From an uncultured Saprospiraceae bacterium (GTDB taxonomy: Bacteria; Bacteroidota; Bacteroidia; Chitinophagales; Saprospiraceae): DNA of 64,000 bases. Each line of letters starts with the position of its first letter. Position 1 is the first letter of the stretch. The notes beneath the pieces were generated by a model. That model was given only the letters and a program-made list of their open reading frames with translations, was not told the origin of the DNA and did no database searches. The position numbers were made by a program, and so were the translations under genes. The stretch is taken from contig CALMSO010000061.1 of assembly GCA_937872385.1 (NCBI GenBank), positions 1 to 64,000 on the forward strand, read 5' to 3'. This document shows, in pieces, positions 34,591 to 44,215 of this stretch.

Positions 34591-35226
34591 TTAATCCTTT
34601 TTCTTAAAATCGCCTTTTTTCCAAGCGTCGAAGAACTGTTTCCAGGCTACCGGGCTGAAGATGTTCATCGGTGGCTGCTGCCCAATGTAGTAATATTCGC
34701 GGGCTTGCTGCCGCATGTAGAAACTGGCATTTTCGCCCCCGTCGCGGATGACGCCTACACTGGCACGTTCGAGGTTTTCCTTGGCTAAATTTTCCGTAGC
34801 GCGGCGCTGCAACTCCGGCGTCACATCCATTGCCAAAAACTCCAGTTTGAAATGCTCGCGGCTGGGCCAAGGAAAGACCACCGTTTCCGGCAGGTTGTAA
34901 GCATCTTGCGTCATAAGTTGTACAATGGAGTAGCGGTCGTCATCGAGGTCTTCCGGAATTTTATACTCCACCGTTTGGTAGCCGATAGCCGAAAAAACGA
35001 TTACATCGCCTTTTTCCACCACAATGGAAAAGAAGCCTTTGAAGTCAGAATACGTACCGCGGCCCTTGTTTTTCACCAAAATATTGGTGTAAGGCACCGG
35101 ATACAGTTGCTCGGTGCTACCATCTAATACCATCCCAGAAAACTGCACCAACTCCCGGAGCTGCTGGGCGGTAGCCAACTGTGCCAACAGGAGGCAGATT
35201 GTCGTAATAAAAAGCGCTTTCCGCAT
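34591..35226 (-). CDS. Exported CarboxypepD_reg-like domain protein
   Basis: The 211-residue product has a signal peptide (to about residue 21) and one carboxypeptidase-regulatory-like beta-sandwich at about 27-105: FSGMVLDGSTEQLYPVPYTN, then NKGRGTYSDFKGFFSI and FSAIGYQTVEYKIP. A short polar helical tail follows. In Bacteroidota this domain also opens TonB-dependent receptors, but no plug or barrel follows here, so it is a free-standing version. It converges on the DUF6134-like gene with a 13-base gap. Confidence 0.85.
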   Translation of the reverse strand: MRKALFITTICLLLAQLATAQQLRELVQFSGMVLDGSTEQLYPVPYTNILVKNKGRGTYSDFKGFFSIVVEKGDVIVFSAIGYQTVEYKIPEDLDDDRYSIVQLMTQDAYNLPETVVFPWPSREHFKLEFLAMDVTPELQRRATENLAKENLERASVGVIRDGGENASFYMRQQAREYYYIGQQPPMNIFSPVAWKQFFDAWKKGDFKKKD

Positions 35227-35440
35227 AGTCGTTGTACTCTTTGTGGCGAAAATAAGGTTTTTCGTAGAAAAAAAGGCTTTGCCTTTACATTAAGACTACA
35301 ACTTGCGTACAAAAGTTCGATGATGGGTTCATTTTTAACCTTTCGGCAACAAAGCGGCAAGATTTTTTCCGCATTGCTGAAACCTTTTTAGCGAAGGTAC
35401 GTATCTTGGCGAGAAGAGGAGTATATGAAATTTGAATTTT

Positions 35441-38400
35441 ATGGAACAACTACAAGCGGGATATATACTTGATTGCGTAAAAGAAACATTAGAAACAAAC
35501 TACGAGCCGACAGAAGTTCAAGGACTTTTGACGCAACTTTCCTATTTTGACATTGAGGTAAACTCAACTGCTGAACTCAAAGACTATTCAAACTTTGAAC
35601 AAATTCTTTCGGTCGCTCATAACATTATTTCAAGAGGCTTGCCGACAAGACCAACTTTTTGGTTAGAAAACAAAATCTTACAAGCGTTTAACTTGACCAA
35701 AATAGATGAAAAATTACTTAACATTGGAACAATACAACACGAATTGAAAATTGAAGAAAAACTAATCCAAAAACTCTTTCGGGCATTACATATAATTGAC
35801 CCAAATTTGAAAGACAACAACATTTCAAAACAAAAAATCACGACTTGGGAAAAATTGGGAAGTAAATATGAAGAAGGTTTTTTGTATGAGCAATTACCTA
35901 AATATGCTTCTCCGATATGGGTTCAGCTATTTGAAACACAACGAGAGTTAGAGAGTGTTTTGCGATTTTCAACCACAACAGAAGATGAAGTTGAAAAATA
36001 CATAAATGGAACAATCAAAATATTTAACGAACAACGTTTAGATTTTTCGGTAGAGTTTCCATACAAGATTAATGAGCAAAGAGGTTTTATAGTTGAAATT
36101 GACGGAAGCCAACATAAGATAAATCCACAAAAGTTAATTGATACTGATAGGGATAATGCCACAATAAAAGCTAAGTGGGGAAAAGCTATCAGAATACAAA
36201 CTGATGAATGGAATTTTATTGAAAATAAAATAAACCCTATAAAGCAATTTGAAAGTGTACAATTTTTCAATTTCCTAAAGCAAAATTTTGAAAAACCGCT
36301 TTATTCTGAAAAGGAAGGATTGACGGCAATGGAGTTATCTCTCATTCCCTTTGCAGTAGCAAGAATTGAAAAGACACTTATCCATTTACTTTTTGAGGGC
36401 AAACTAAATGTCAGTGCAAATGAATGGAATATTGCCATCATTGAGCAAGACATTCCTTGCGGTAATTTAGCAATAGAAGATTTTGAGGGATTGATAAACT
36501 CACTTCTGAAATTAAAAGGCGACAATGAAAAGTTACCCAAAATTAACATTTTTGTTGAAGAAAACGAAAGATTTGCTTCTGCAAATCTTCGTTCTACATC
36601 CAACATTGATAGGAGCAAGAATTACGATTTGCTGATTGATATTTCTATTCTTCAAAGAAGCGGACTAACTAACATAAATAATACAATCAATGCTGACACA
36701 AAAGTTTTAATTCGTTCGGCTCATTCACCTAAAACCGACAGAAATTTTAAAACAACAAGTTTAATTACTTACAAACCGCTTGGGAAAAAGAATACTCAAA
36801 AGAATATTTTCATTGAGAACAAAGAGCAAGTTGAAGCATTAGAAAAGTTTGTTCAAAACATTTTTAGAAAAACAGGTTTTAGAGCAGGACAAGTTGAAAT
36901 CATCAACAGAGCAATACAAGGTCTTAGCGTAATTGGTTTGTTGCCGACAGGTTCGGGTAAGTCTTTGACTTATCAACTTACAGCTTTGTTGCAACCTGGA
37001 ATGACAATAATCATTGACCCGATTAAATCGTTGATGAAAGATCAGTTTGAAGGGCTTTTGAAAAACGGAATTGACGGGGCGGTTTATATCAATTCATCTC
37101 TAAATCAAAAACAGCGAAAAATTGCATTAGAAAAAATAAAAAAAGCACAAACCATTTTTGCCTTTGTTTCCCCCGAAAGATTACAAGACAATACATTTAG
37201 AAAGGAACTTTTGGAAACAAGCAATCTAAATAATAATTATTTCAGTTATTGCGTAATTGATGAAGCGCATTGCGTTTCAGAATGGGGACACGATTTTAGA
37301 ACATCATATTTGCGTTTAGGTGATAATGCTAGGAATTATTGTATTGCGAAAGACAGAAAATATTTACCATTTTTTGCTTTGACAGCTACGGCATCATATG
37401 ACGTTCTTTCAGATATACAACGTGAACTTGGTATTCCCGAAGAAACAGCAATTGTAAGACTAGAAAAATTAGACCGCCCAGAAATTCAGTTTAAAATTAT
37501 CGAAATAACGGCAGACATTAAACCTGAAAACGGATTAGGTTGGGGAAATAAACAGGCATTAGGCGAAGCAAAACAATATCAACTAATCCAACAATTAAAA
37601 AAGATACCTGAATATTACAAAGAGTTTTCAGACACCGAAACAATAATAGAAGAAGCCAAAAAAGTGTTTAACGGCAAGGACATTCGCCTTCCAAACTATA
37701 ATCCTAAAACATTCTACCAACAACAAGGCAGAGAAAGTAATGCAGGGCTAGTTTTTTGCCCACATAGAAATTGGTATTTCGGAGTAATGAATAATGCTTC
37801 AAACATTACCGACCATTTTAGTAGTCTAAAAATTGGAACTTTTTTAGGAAGTGACGGAGTAAAAGAACGGGATAATGAAAACGACAAAAGCCAATCGGCT
37901 TTTGTAAATCACGATTTGGATTTGTTGGTAGCAACTAAAGCGTTTGGAATGGGGATAGACAAACCTAATATTCGCTATGTTGTGCATTTCAATTATCCGA
38001 GTTCAATTGAAAGCTACTATCAGGAAGCAGGCCGTGGTGGTCGTGATAGAAAGTTGGCTTTAGGTTTGATTTTGTTCAACAAACAGGAAGTTACAACTTC
38101 TGAAAAAACAGAAGCCGTATCCGAAGACGGAGAAATAACGGAAGTAATTGAAGAAAGAACGGCTTCTATTGACAAAGACATTTTACAAAGTTTCCACAGG
38201 AACAATTTTAAAGGAATAGCCAAAGAAAAACGCCTATTAGCGGAACTTCTAACGGAAATAAAGTTTCCTTCCAAACGCATAATAGACACATTTGAAGATA
38301 AGATTTTTGAAGAATTTGAAATAGAAGTTGATTTAAAAATCAAAGAAAATAAGGCAGGGACAAAAATAATCTATATTGACAATCCTGAATTTGGCAAACC

Positions 38401-39694
38401 AAATATCGGAAGCATCTATCTAAACAATCTGAAATTCTTTATTGCAACGCCTCATACAGAACTTGCAAATGAAATAGGAAACTATCTTAGAAAAGTTCTG
38501 ATTTCAGAAAAACCTTCAGAAACGGAATATTTTGAATGGTTAAATCAATTTGCATATAACCAATCAAGAGTTGGAATTGAGAAATTATTAAATGACCCTG
38601 AAACAAAAAACGATTTTCAAGTAATTATACCCTTTACAAATGATGCTATTGAGAGAATTGCAAAACACTTATCAGACAATGGATTTGAGTTTACTGAAAG
38701 AATAGTAAAGGAAGCTCAAAACTTCTGTAACGATAAAGTAGAGTTTATAGAAAATCTTGAAAAGCAGTTTGACAAGTTTTTGAAAAAGAAAATCGTAATT
38801 CCTGACGCATTAAAGCCAACTATCCAAAATCTATTTATCCAAATCAGAAACGAAGAAGATACATATAAAGCTATTTACAGACTTTCAATCATTGGAGTTG
38901 TGGATGATTATACGGTTGATTACAATTCTAAAACAATATCGGCACATATAACTAAAAAGCCTAACGGACATTATACACAAAAGCTGAAAGAGTATTTGTT
39001 GCAATATAACAGCCCCGAAAAAACAGACGAAAAATTAGAGCGTTTGCCATTTTACAAGGGTAATACTGAAATTCAAAAATGTTTGGGTTTTCTGATAAAG
39101 TTCGTTTACGAAGAAACCGCCATTCAAAGAAAAGCCGCCATTGACGCAATGGAAGAAGCTTGCGTAATCGGACTTGAAGAAAATGGAAGTCAAAAATTTA
39201 AAGAGTTTATCGATTTGTATATGAATTCAAAATACGCAAGACCTCAATATTTGCCTTCTGACACCGATAAAGGCTTGAAAGCAGATTTTTCAATCGTAGA
39301 AAAGTATATGGATTTGGTAAGGACAGACGTGGGTGAAATAAATAACTTCAAACATTTGCGAGGCGCGACAACAAGGCTTTTAGTTCAACGTCCTGATAAC
39401 TTTGTTTTTATTCTTCTTAAGTCATTTTCAGTCTTAATTATTGAAAAGGAAAACCAAGATTTTATTGAAGAAGCACAAAACGATTTCATAAACGGATTTT
39501 TAAAAGCACGAGAAACAACAAAAGAAGATATTTATTCATTGAAACAAAAAGTGGACACGTTTAAACAAAAAATAAAAAGTTTTGACTTGGAGGCGTTAAA
39601 AAAAATCGAAGAGGTAGAAAGTGCTTTATACCTTAATTTACATTCTAATTGGCTAATAGAATTTAATGACAAATTTATAGGAAATTATGTTTGA
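35441..39694 (+). CDS. Nuclease-like domain fused to a RecQ-family helicase, candidate defence protein
   Basis: The start is set at ATG 35441 (MEQLQAGYIL), giving about 1417 residues; a TTG three codons upstream is less likely. Near residue 218 lies VEIDGSQHK, followed about 20 residues later by DRDNATIKAKWGKAIRIQ. This matches the E-x-DG-x-x-H core of DUF559/Vsr-type PD-(D/E)xK nucleases. The helicase core has Walker A LLPTGSGKS (K507), DEAH box IDEAHCVSEWGHDFR (D607), LTATAS and motif VI QEAGRGGRDRK (near 861), all in RecQ style. A large insertion separates the two RecA lobes. About 500 C-terminal residues match no RQC or HRDC domain I can see. The gene is AT-rich and overlaps a membrane coiled-coil gene by 8 bases. 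A DNA-targeting defence role is inference. Confidence 0.8.
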   Translation: MEQLQAGYILDCVKETLETNYEPTEVQGLLTQLSYFDIEVNSTAELKDYSNFEQILSVAHNIISRGLPTRPTFWLENKILQAFNLTKIDEKLLNIGTIQHELKIEEKLIQKLFRALHIIDPNLKDNNISKQKITTWEKLGSKYEEGFLYEQLPKYASPIWVQLFETQRELESVLRFSTTTEDEVEKYINGTIKIFNEQRLDFSVEFPYKINEQRGFIVEIDGSQHKINPQKLIDTDRDNATIKAKWGKAIRIQTDEWNFIENKINPIKQFESVQFFNFLKQNFEKPLYSEKEGLTAMELSLIPFAVARIEKTLIHLLFEGKLNVSANEWNIAIIEQDIPCGNLAIEDFEGLINSLLKLKGDNEKLPKINIFVEENERFASANLRSTSNIDRSKNYDLLIDISILQRSGLTNINNTINADTKVLIRSAHSPKTDRNFKTTSLITYKPLGKKNTQKNIFIENKEQVEALEKFVQNIFRKTGFRAGQVEIINRAIQGLSVIGLLPTGSGKSLTYQLTALLQPGMTIIIDPIKSLMKDQFEGLLKNGIDGAVYINSSLNQKQRKIALEKIKKAQTIFAFVSPERLQDNTFRKELLETSNLNNNYFSYCVIDEAHCVSEWGHDFRTSYLRLGDNARNYCIAKDRKYLPFFALTATASYDVLSDIQRELGIPEETAIVRLEKLDRPEIQFKIIEITADIKPENGLGWGNKQALGEAKQYQLIQQLKKIPEYYKEFSDTETIIEEAKKVFNGKDIRLPNYNPKTFYQQQGRESNAGLVFCPHRNWYFGVMNNASNITDHFSSLKIGTFLGSDGVKERDNENDKSQSAFVNHDLDLLVATKAFGMGIDKPNIRYVVHFNYPSSIESYYQEAGRGGRDRKLALGLILFNKQEVTTSEKTEAVSEDGEITEVIEERTASIDKDILQSFHRNNFKGIAKEKRLLAELLTEIKFPSKRIIDTFEDKIFEEFEIEVDLKIKENKAGTKIIYIDNPEFGKPNIGSIYLNNLKFFIATPHTELANEIGNYLRKVLISEKPSETEYFEWLNQFAYNQSRVGIEKLLNDPETKNDFQVIIPFTNDAIERIAKHLSDNGFEFTERIVKEAQNFCNDKVEFIENLEKQFDKFLKKKIVIPDALKPTIQNLFIQIRNEEDTYKAIYRLSIIGVVDDYTVDYNSKTISAHITKKPNGHYTQKLKEYLLQYNSPEKTDEKLERLPFYKGNTEIQKCLGFLIKFVYEETAIQRKAAIDAMEEACVIGLEENGSQKFKEFIDLYMNSKYARPQYLPSDTDKGLKADFSIVEKYMDLVRTDVGEINNFKHLRGATTRLLVQRPDNFVFILLKSFSVLIIEKENQDFIEEAQNDFINGFLKARETTKEDIYSLKQKVDTFKQKIKSFDLEALKKIEEVESALYLNLHSNWLIEFNDKFIGNYV

Positions 39695-40391
39695 CCAGCA
39701 GATTAACGAACAATTGGGGGGGCTTCAAAAAGAGCTTTCAAGATTAAAAAAAGCAACTCAATACATTGAGAATGCAAAGGAGAACTCTGACATAATAATG
39801 GCTGAACTTGAAAAGATTCAGCAAAATTATGTGGATTATATAGATGGGGTTTTTACTCTTTACAGGCAGTATGTTGACGAGTTAAAAAAAAATATTGAAA
39901 CACAAATCAATAATGGGGTTCTGAAATTTGAAAACACAGGTAACAAAATTGATATAACTAATAAAGAAAAGCTTACAGAAACGAAACGCCTCATAGAGCA
40001 ATATAAGAAGATAGCAGAAGCAACAGATAGTCTGATAGAGGTAATAGGGACAATTAATTTTCCTGAGAGGCTTGACCATCTTGATGCAAGTATTCAATTT
40101 GTTAATGCTTCTGTGAATGAATCCAGAAAATCTATGGAAAAGAACATCGCAGGTAGCCAAGAATTATTGATGCGATTGTTGTTTGATCTTGATGCTAATA
40201 TCAAGAATACGAATGCTTTGATTGGTGAAATGAAGCTGTCAATAGAAAAAAATATGTCAGATAGTAAAGTATTATTGTTGAAAAAGTTTGACCAACAATA
40301 CAAAGAAATAAAAAGCATTAGAATGCTTTTGTATTTTATTTTTGTATTGATTGTTATCGGAGTAATTGTGGTAATATTTATATTGAAATAG
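39687..40391 (+). CDS. Coiled-coil protein with C-terminal membrane anchor, partner of the helicase
   Basis: The 234-residue product is almost wholly helical (for example QLGGLQKELSRLKKATQYIE and KEKLTETKRLIEQYKKIAEA). It ends in one transmembrane helix, IRMLLYFIFVLIVIGVIVVI, followed by three residues (FILK). That makes it a tail-anchored inner-membrane coiled coil facing the cytoplasm. Its ATG lies 8 bases inside the helicase gene, so the two are translationally coupled and probably act together. No family is recognised. The pattern of a nucleic-acid sensor plus a membrane-bound helper resembles phage-defence operons, but no such system is identified by name. Confidence 0.75.
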   Translation: MFDQQINEQLGGLQKELSRLKKATQYIENAKENSDIIMAELEKIQQNYVDYIDGVFTLYRQYVDELKKNIETQINNGVLKFENTGNKIDITNKEKLTETKRLIEQYKKIAEATDSLIEVIGTINFPERLDHLDASIQFVNASVNESRKSMEKNIAGSQELLMRLLFDLDANIKNTNALIGEMKLSIEKNMSDSKVLLLKKFDQQYKEIKSIRMLLYFIFVLIVIGVIVVIFILK

Positions 40392-40573
40392 GCGTTATGT
40401 GTGCCAATATTTTTTATTTTACTAAACCCTGAAACACGCGCCTATTTGGTTATAATATTTTTTGTTACTTTCTATAATATTTTTGAAGCATAAAAAAATT
40501 GAAGTATTCAAGATTTGATCTTTCAAACGCTTGTTTTTTAGTCAGAAGCAAATATGACAGATGTTCTTGTGAA

Positions 40574-40604
40574 CATTCTCTTTTCTAAGCCCTGTTAGAG
40601 AATG
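40574..40604 (+). repeat. Hairpin downstream of the helicase module
   Basis: CATTCTCT (40574-40581) and AGAGAATG (40597-40604) form a perfect 8-bp stem with a 15-base loop. No T-run follows, so its role as terminator is doubtful. The rest of 40392-40737 is AT-rich and holds no gene; it contains the mfd promoter at its end. Confidence 0.35.
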
Positions 40605-40724
40605 CAAATTGTAAGAAATTATCAGTATTCAATCCAACCAAATTGTAAGATCAAGTCCAGGCTATTAAATTTCGCCCCCAAACTTTTCACCACCCCAAAC
40701 GTTCTCATCCCGTATCGAATGAAT

Positions 40725-40732
40725 TACCTTTG
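40725..40732 (+). promoter_or_regulatory. Putative -7 promoter element just before mfd
   Basis: TACCTTTG matches TAnnTTTG and ends only 5 bases before the GTG start of mfd. A TTC rather than TTG lies 20 bases upstream at 40702-40704. If this promoter is used, transcription starts at or next to the start codon, which would make the message leaderless, or the true start lies further in. Confidence 0.4.
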
Positions 40733-40737
40733 CATCC

Positions 40738-43700
40738 GTGAGTAATCTGCACCGTGTATTAGAGCTGTATCGCCAAGATCGGCGAACGCAGCAAATCGTC
40801 AGCGCCCTCAGCGGCGATACGCCCGCCCGGCTACCTTTGGCTGGCTTGGTAGGCGCACAGGAGGCCTTTGTCTTGTACGCAACGTATGCCAATCTGCCGC
40901 GCAATTATCTGTGCATCGCCAACGATAAAGAGGAAGCAGCTTATCTGCAAAATGACTTGTCGAGCCTTTTTGACAAAAAGCCGGTCTGGTTTTTTCCGGA
41001 TTCGTTCAAGCGGCCTATGCACTTCGAAGCATTCAACAGTACCAATGTGCTGCAACGCACCGAGGTGATTAATCGCATCACGGCGTCGGGCGCGCGCGGC
41101 GAAATCATCATTACCTACCCGGAAGCGCTGTTTGAAAAGGTCGTGTCGCCCGAAGCGCTCAATGCGCAGCGCATTCAGATTGCCATCGGCGAAAAATTTG
41201 ACGTGGATTTTGTCATTGAAATCTTAGTGGAATATGGCTTTCGGCGCGAGGATTTTGTGTACGAACCGGGGCAGTTTTCTATTCGTGGGGGCATCGTAGA
41301 TATTTTTTCCTACGGCAGCGAATTGCCTTACCGCATTGAATTGTTTGATGATGAGGTAGAAACCATCCGCCTATTCGACCCGCTCACGCAGTTGTCCGAA
41401 AAGAATATCGCTTCGGTTTCGATTGTGCCCAATATCAACACCAAGTTTTCGCGCGAGCAAAAGGTATCGCTATTTCAGGTGCTGCCGCCGGATACCATTC
41501 TTTGGGTGAAAGATTTTCAAATTTTGCTCGACAAATTGCAGCAGTGTTTTGAAAAAGCCGAAGATTTTGCCCAAAACCTAACCGTTTTAGACCATACCGA
41601 GCTGGCAGAAATTTTCCGCGACCGCGCCTTCATTTTCCCTCGACAAGTGATGGAAGACGTGCAGCAACACGCCGTTATTACCCTATCCCCCCATTCCCCT
41701 ATCCCCCCATTTCCCCATTCCCCTATCCCCCTATCCCCCCATTCCCCCATTTCCTACGCTTCCAAACCCCAGCCTAATTTCAACAAAAACTTCCCGCTGC
41801 TGATCGAGGATTTGCAAAATAATGCTAAAAAACGCATCGAGAATTTTTTGTTTACCGACAACACCAAGCAAATCGAGCGCTTCTACGCTATTTTCGAAGA
41901 TTTGGACGCCGATGTACATTTTCACCCAATCCCACAAACGATTTATCAGGGCTTTATTGACTTAGATTTGCGCATCGCTTGCTACACGGATCATCAAATT
42001 TTTGACCGTTTTCATCGGTACAAACTGCGGCAGGGCTACGGCAAAGAGCAAGCCCTGAGCGTGCGGCTGCTGCGCGAATTGCAACCCGGCGACTACGTGA
42101 CGCACCTTGATTTTGGTGTGGGGCGCTATTCTGGTTTGGAAAAAATTACCGTAAACGGGCATGCCCAGGAAGCGGTGCGATTGGTGTATAAAAATAATGA
42201 CCTGCTATACGTTGGTATCAATTCTTTGCATAAAATTGCCAAATATGTCGGCAAAGACGGTACCGAACCCGCCCTGAGCAAACTCGGCTCGGATGCTTGG
42301 AAAAACCTCAAAGCCAAGACCAAAAAGAAGGTCAAAGATATTGCAACCGAACTCATCAAACTCTACGCCCGGCGCAAGGCCTCGCAGGGGCACGCCTTCC
42401 CGCCCGACGGGTATTTGCAAAATGAACTCGAAGCCTCGTTCATCTACGAAGATACGCCCGACCAATACACGGCCACGCAAGCCGTGAAGGAAGATATGAC
42501 CAAACCTTACCCCATGGATCGGCTGATCTGTGGCGATGTGGGCTTTGGCAAAACCGAAGTAGCTATTCGGGCCGCATTCAAAGCGGTAACGGATGGGAAG
42601 CAGGTGGCTGTGCTGGTGCCCACGACGATTTTGGCTTTGCAGCATTTTAAAACTTTTGGCGATCGGCTGAAGGAATTTGGCGCGGACGTGGACTATGTCA
42701 ATCGTTTTCGCAGTGCAAAAGAAAAAAAGGAAGTTTTTGCCAAACTCCAAGAAGGTAAAATTGATGTCATCATCGGTACGCACGCGCTACTGAGCAAGGA
42801 TGTGAAATTCAAGGACTTAGGGCTTTTGGTGATTGACGAAGAGCAGAAGTTTGGCGTGGGCGCTAAGGAAAAACTGCGCAACCTGAAAGTAAATGTGGAC
42901 ACCCTGACGCTGACGGCAACGCCCATTCCGCGCACCCTGCAATTTTCGCTCATGGCGGCCCGCGACCTCTCCATTCTCAGAACGCCACCGCCCAACCGCC
43001 AGCCCATCCAGACCGAGGTACGCATCTTCAGCGAGCAAATTATTAAGGATGCCATTATGTACGAAGTGAATCGCGGCGGGCAGGTATTTTTTGTACACAA
43101 TCGGGTGAAATCATTGCCAGACATGGTCGCTATGCTGCGCAAAATATGTCCCGACGTGAGCTTCGCCATGGCGCACGGACAAATGGAAGCCGATTCCTTG
43201 GAAAAAGTGCTGGTGGACTTTATTGACAAAAAATACGACGTGCTGGTATGCACCAACATCATCGAAACAGGGCTGGATATTGCCAATGCGAATACCATCA
43301 TCATTGACCACGCCGAAATGTTTGGGCTGAGCGACCTGCACCAACTGCGCGGGCGCGTGGGGCGTTCCAACAAAAAAGCTTTTTGCTATCTATTCACGCC
43401 GCCGCTGTCCACCCTGACCACCGAAGCGCGCAAACGCTTGAAAACCATCGAGGAATTTTCGGATTTGGGCAGTGGTTTGTACATTGCTATGCGCGACCTC
43501 GACATCCGCGGCGCGGGCAATCTGCTGGGCGCGGAGCAAAGCGGTTTTATTGCCGATATTGGCTACGAAACCTACCAGAAAATACTCGAAGAAGCCATTC
43601 AAGAACTGAAAGAGAACGAATTTCGGGATGTTTTTGAGGAAGAATTGGACAAGGATCGCCGATTTGTGCGCGACGTGCAGGTGGACACCGACGTGGAAAT

Positions 43701-44148
43701 GCTCATTCCGGATGAGTACGTGAGCAGTATTTCTGAACGCTTAGCGCTTTACACCGAATTGGACGGCATCGAAACCGAAGCAGATTTAGCAAAATTTGAG
43801 GATAAGCTGCGCGACCGCTTTGGCAAGGTGCCGGGCGTGGTGCGCGAACTCTTCGACGGCCTGCGCGTGCGCTGGATTTGCCGCGAGCTGGGTTTTGAGC
43901 GTATTATTCTGAAAAACAATAAGTTGCGCTGCTATTTTGTCGAAAATCCGCAATCGCGCTATTACGAAAGCGACACCTTCAAAAAAGTGATGGACTACTT
44001 GGCCAAAGCCGGGCATCAGCAAGGGCTGAGCATTAAGCAATCGGCGCGCAATCTCATCGTCGTAAAAGACCAAGTCCGCAGCCTGAAAAAAGCCTACGAA
44101 GTGCTCACGAGCGTGGCGGCGGCGTTGGCGGCGGTAGAAGTGGTGTGA
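40738..44148 (+). CDS. mfd: Transcription-repair coupling factor
   Basis: The 1136-residue Mfd releases RNA polymerase stalled at DNA lesions and recruits UvrA. The N-terminal UvrB-like module (about 1-310) includes GQFSIRGGIVDIFSYG. The RNA-polymerase-interaction domain follows (PGDYVTHLDFGVGRYSGLEK). The RecG-like translocase has Walker A GDVGFGKTEVA near residue 599, DEEQ box IDEEQKFGV near 700, LTATPIPRTL, and QLRGRVGRSNKKAF. The TRCF C-terminal domain closes the protein. An unusual Pro-Ser-His tract (SPHSPIPPFPHSPIPLSPHS) sits near residue 318 between domains, coded by a C-rich minisatellite. The start is GTG 40738, which fits the usual N-terminus, though it is close to the promoter element. 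Confidence 0.95.
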   Translation: MSNLHRVLELYRQDRRTQQIVSALSGDTPARLPLAGLVGAQEAFVLYATYANLPRNYLCIANDKEEAAYLQNDLSSLFDKKPVWFFPDSFKRPMHFEAFNSTNVLQRTEVINRITASGARGEIIITYPEALFEKVVSPEALNAQRIQIAIGEKFDVDFVIEILVEYGFRREDFVYEPGQFSIRGGIVDIFSYGSELPYRIELFDDEVETIRLFDPLTQLSEKNIASVSIVPNINTKFSREQKVSLFQVLPPDTILWVKDFQILLDKLQQCFEKAEDFAQNLTVLDHTELAEIFRDRAFIFPRQVMEDVQQHAVITLSPHSPIPPFPHSPIPLSPHSPISYASKPQPNFNKNFPLLIEDLQNNAKKRIENFLFTDNTKQIERFYAIFEDLDADVHFHPIPQTIYQGFIDLDLRIACYTDHQIFDRFHRYKLRQGYGKEQALSVRLLRELQPGDYVTHLDFGVGRYSGLEKITVNGHAQEAVRLVYKNNDLLYVGINSLHKIAKYVGKDGTEPALSKLGSDAWKNLKAKTKKKVKDIATELIKLYARRKASQGHAFPPDGYLQNELEASFIYEDTPDQYTATQAVKEDMTKPYPMDRLICGDVGFGKTEVAIRAAFKAVTDGKQVAVLVPTTILALQHFKTFGDRLKEFGADVDYVNRFRSAKEKKEVFAKLQEGKIDVIIGTHALLSKDVKFKDLGLLVIDEEQKFGVGAKEKLRNLKVNVDTLTLTATPIPRTLQFSLMAARDLSILRTPPPNRQPIQTEVRIFSEQIIKDAIMYEVNRGGQVFFVHNRVKSLPDMVAMLRKICPDVSFAMAHGQMEADSLEKVLVDFIDKKYDVLVCTNIIETGLDIANANTIIIDHAEMFGLSDLHQLRGRVGRSNKKAFCYLFTPPLSTLTTEARKRLKTIEEFSDLGSGLYIAMRDLDIRGAGNLLGAEQSGFIADIGYETYQKILEEAIQELKENEFRDVFEEELDKDRRFVRDVQVDTDVEMLIPDEYVSSISERLALYTELDGIETEADLAKFEDKLRDRFGKVPGVVRELFDGLRVRWICRELGFERIILKNNKLRCYFVENPQSRYYESDTFKKVMDYLAKAGHQQGLSIKQSARNLIVVKDQVRSLKKAYEVLTSVAAALAAVEVV
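41681..41753 (+). repeat. C-rich minisatellite inside mfd
   Basis: A tract made of short units of the type CCCCTATCC, CCCCATTCC and CCCCATTTCC repeats about eight times within the coding sequence and keeps the reading frame. It codes for a Pro/Ser/His/Ile-rich stretch between conserved Mfd domains. On the other strand it is a G-rich, T/A-interrupted tract of the kind usually found between genes. Confidence 0.85.
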
Positions 44149-44169
44149 AGGGGTTTTTATAAAAAAAAA

Positions 44170-44200
44170 AGCTACCCAACTCGTTGTGAATCAGGTAGCT
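44170..44200. terminator. Bidirectional terminator between mfd and the serpin gene
   Basis: AGCTACC (44170-44176) and GGTAGCT (44194-44200) form a perfect 7-bp stem. On the plus strand it is followed by ATCATCTTTTTT; on the minus strand by a run of at least ten T (complement of 44161-44170). It separates two convergent genes. Confidence 0.82.
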
Positions 44201-44215
44201 ATCATCTTTTTTGTT

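Noticed and set aside
40393..40410. GCGTTATGTG after the coiled-coil gene as an integron attC core
   Set aside because: No matching upstream core (RYYYAAC) or paired stem is present within attC distance, and no integrase is seen.
42205..43373. Several antisense frames of 80-230 codons inside mfd
   Set aside because: Mfd motifs are intact on the plus strand. The antisense frames have no domains or start signals.
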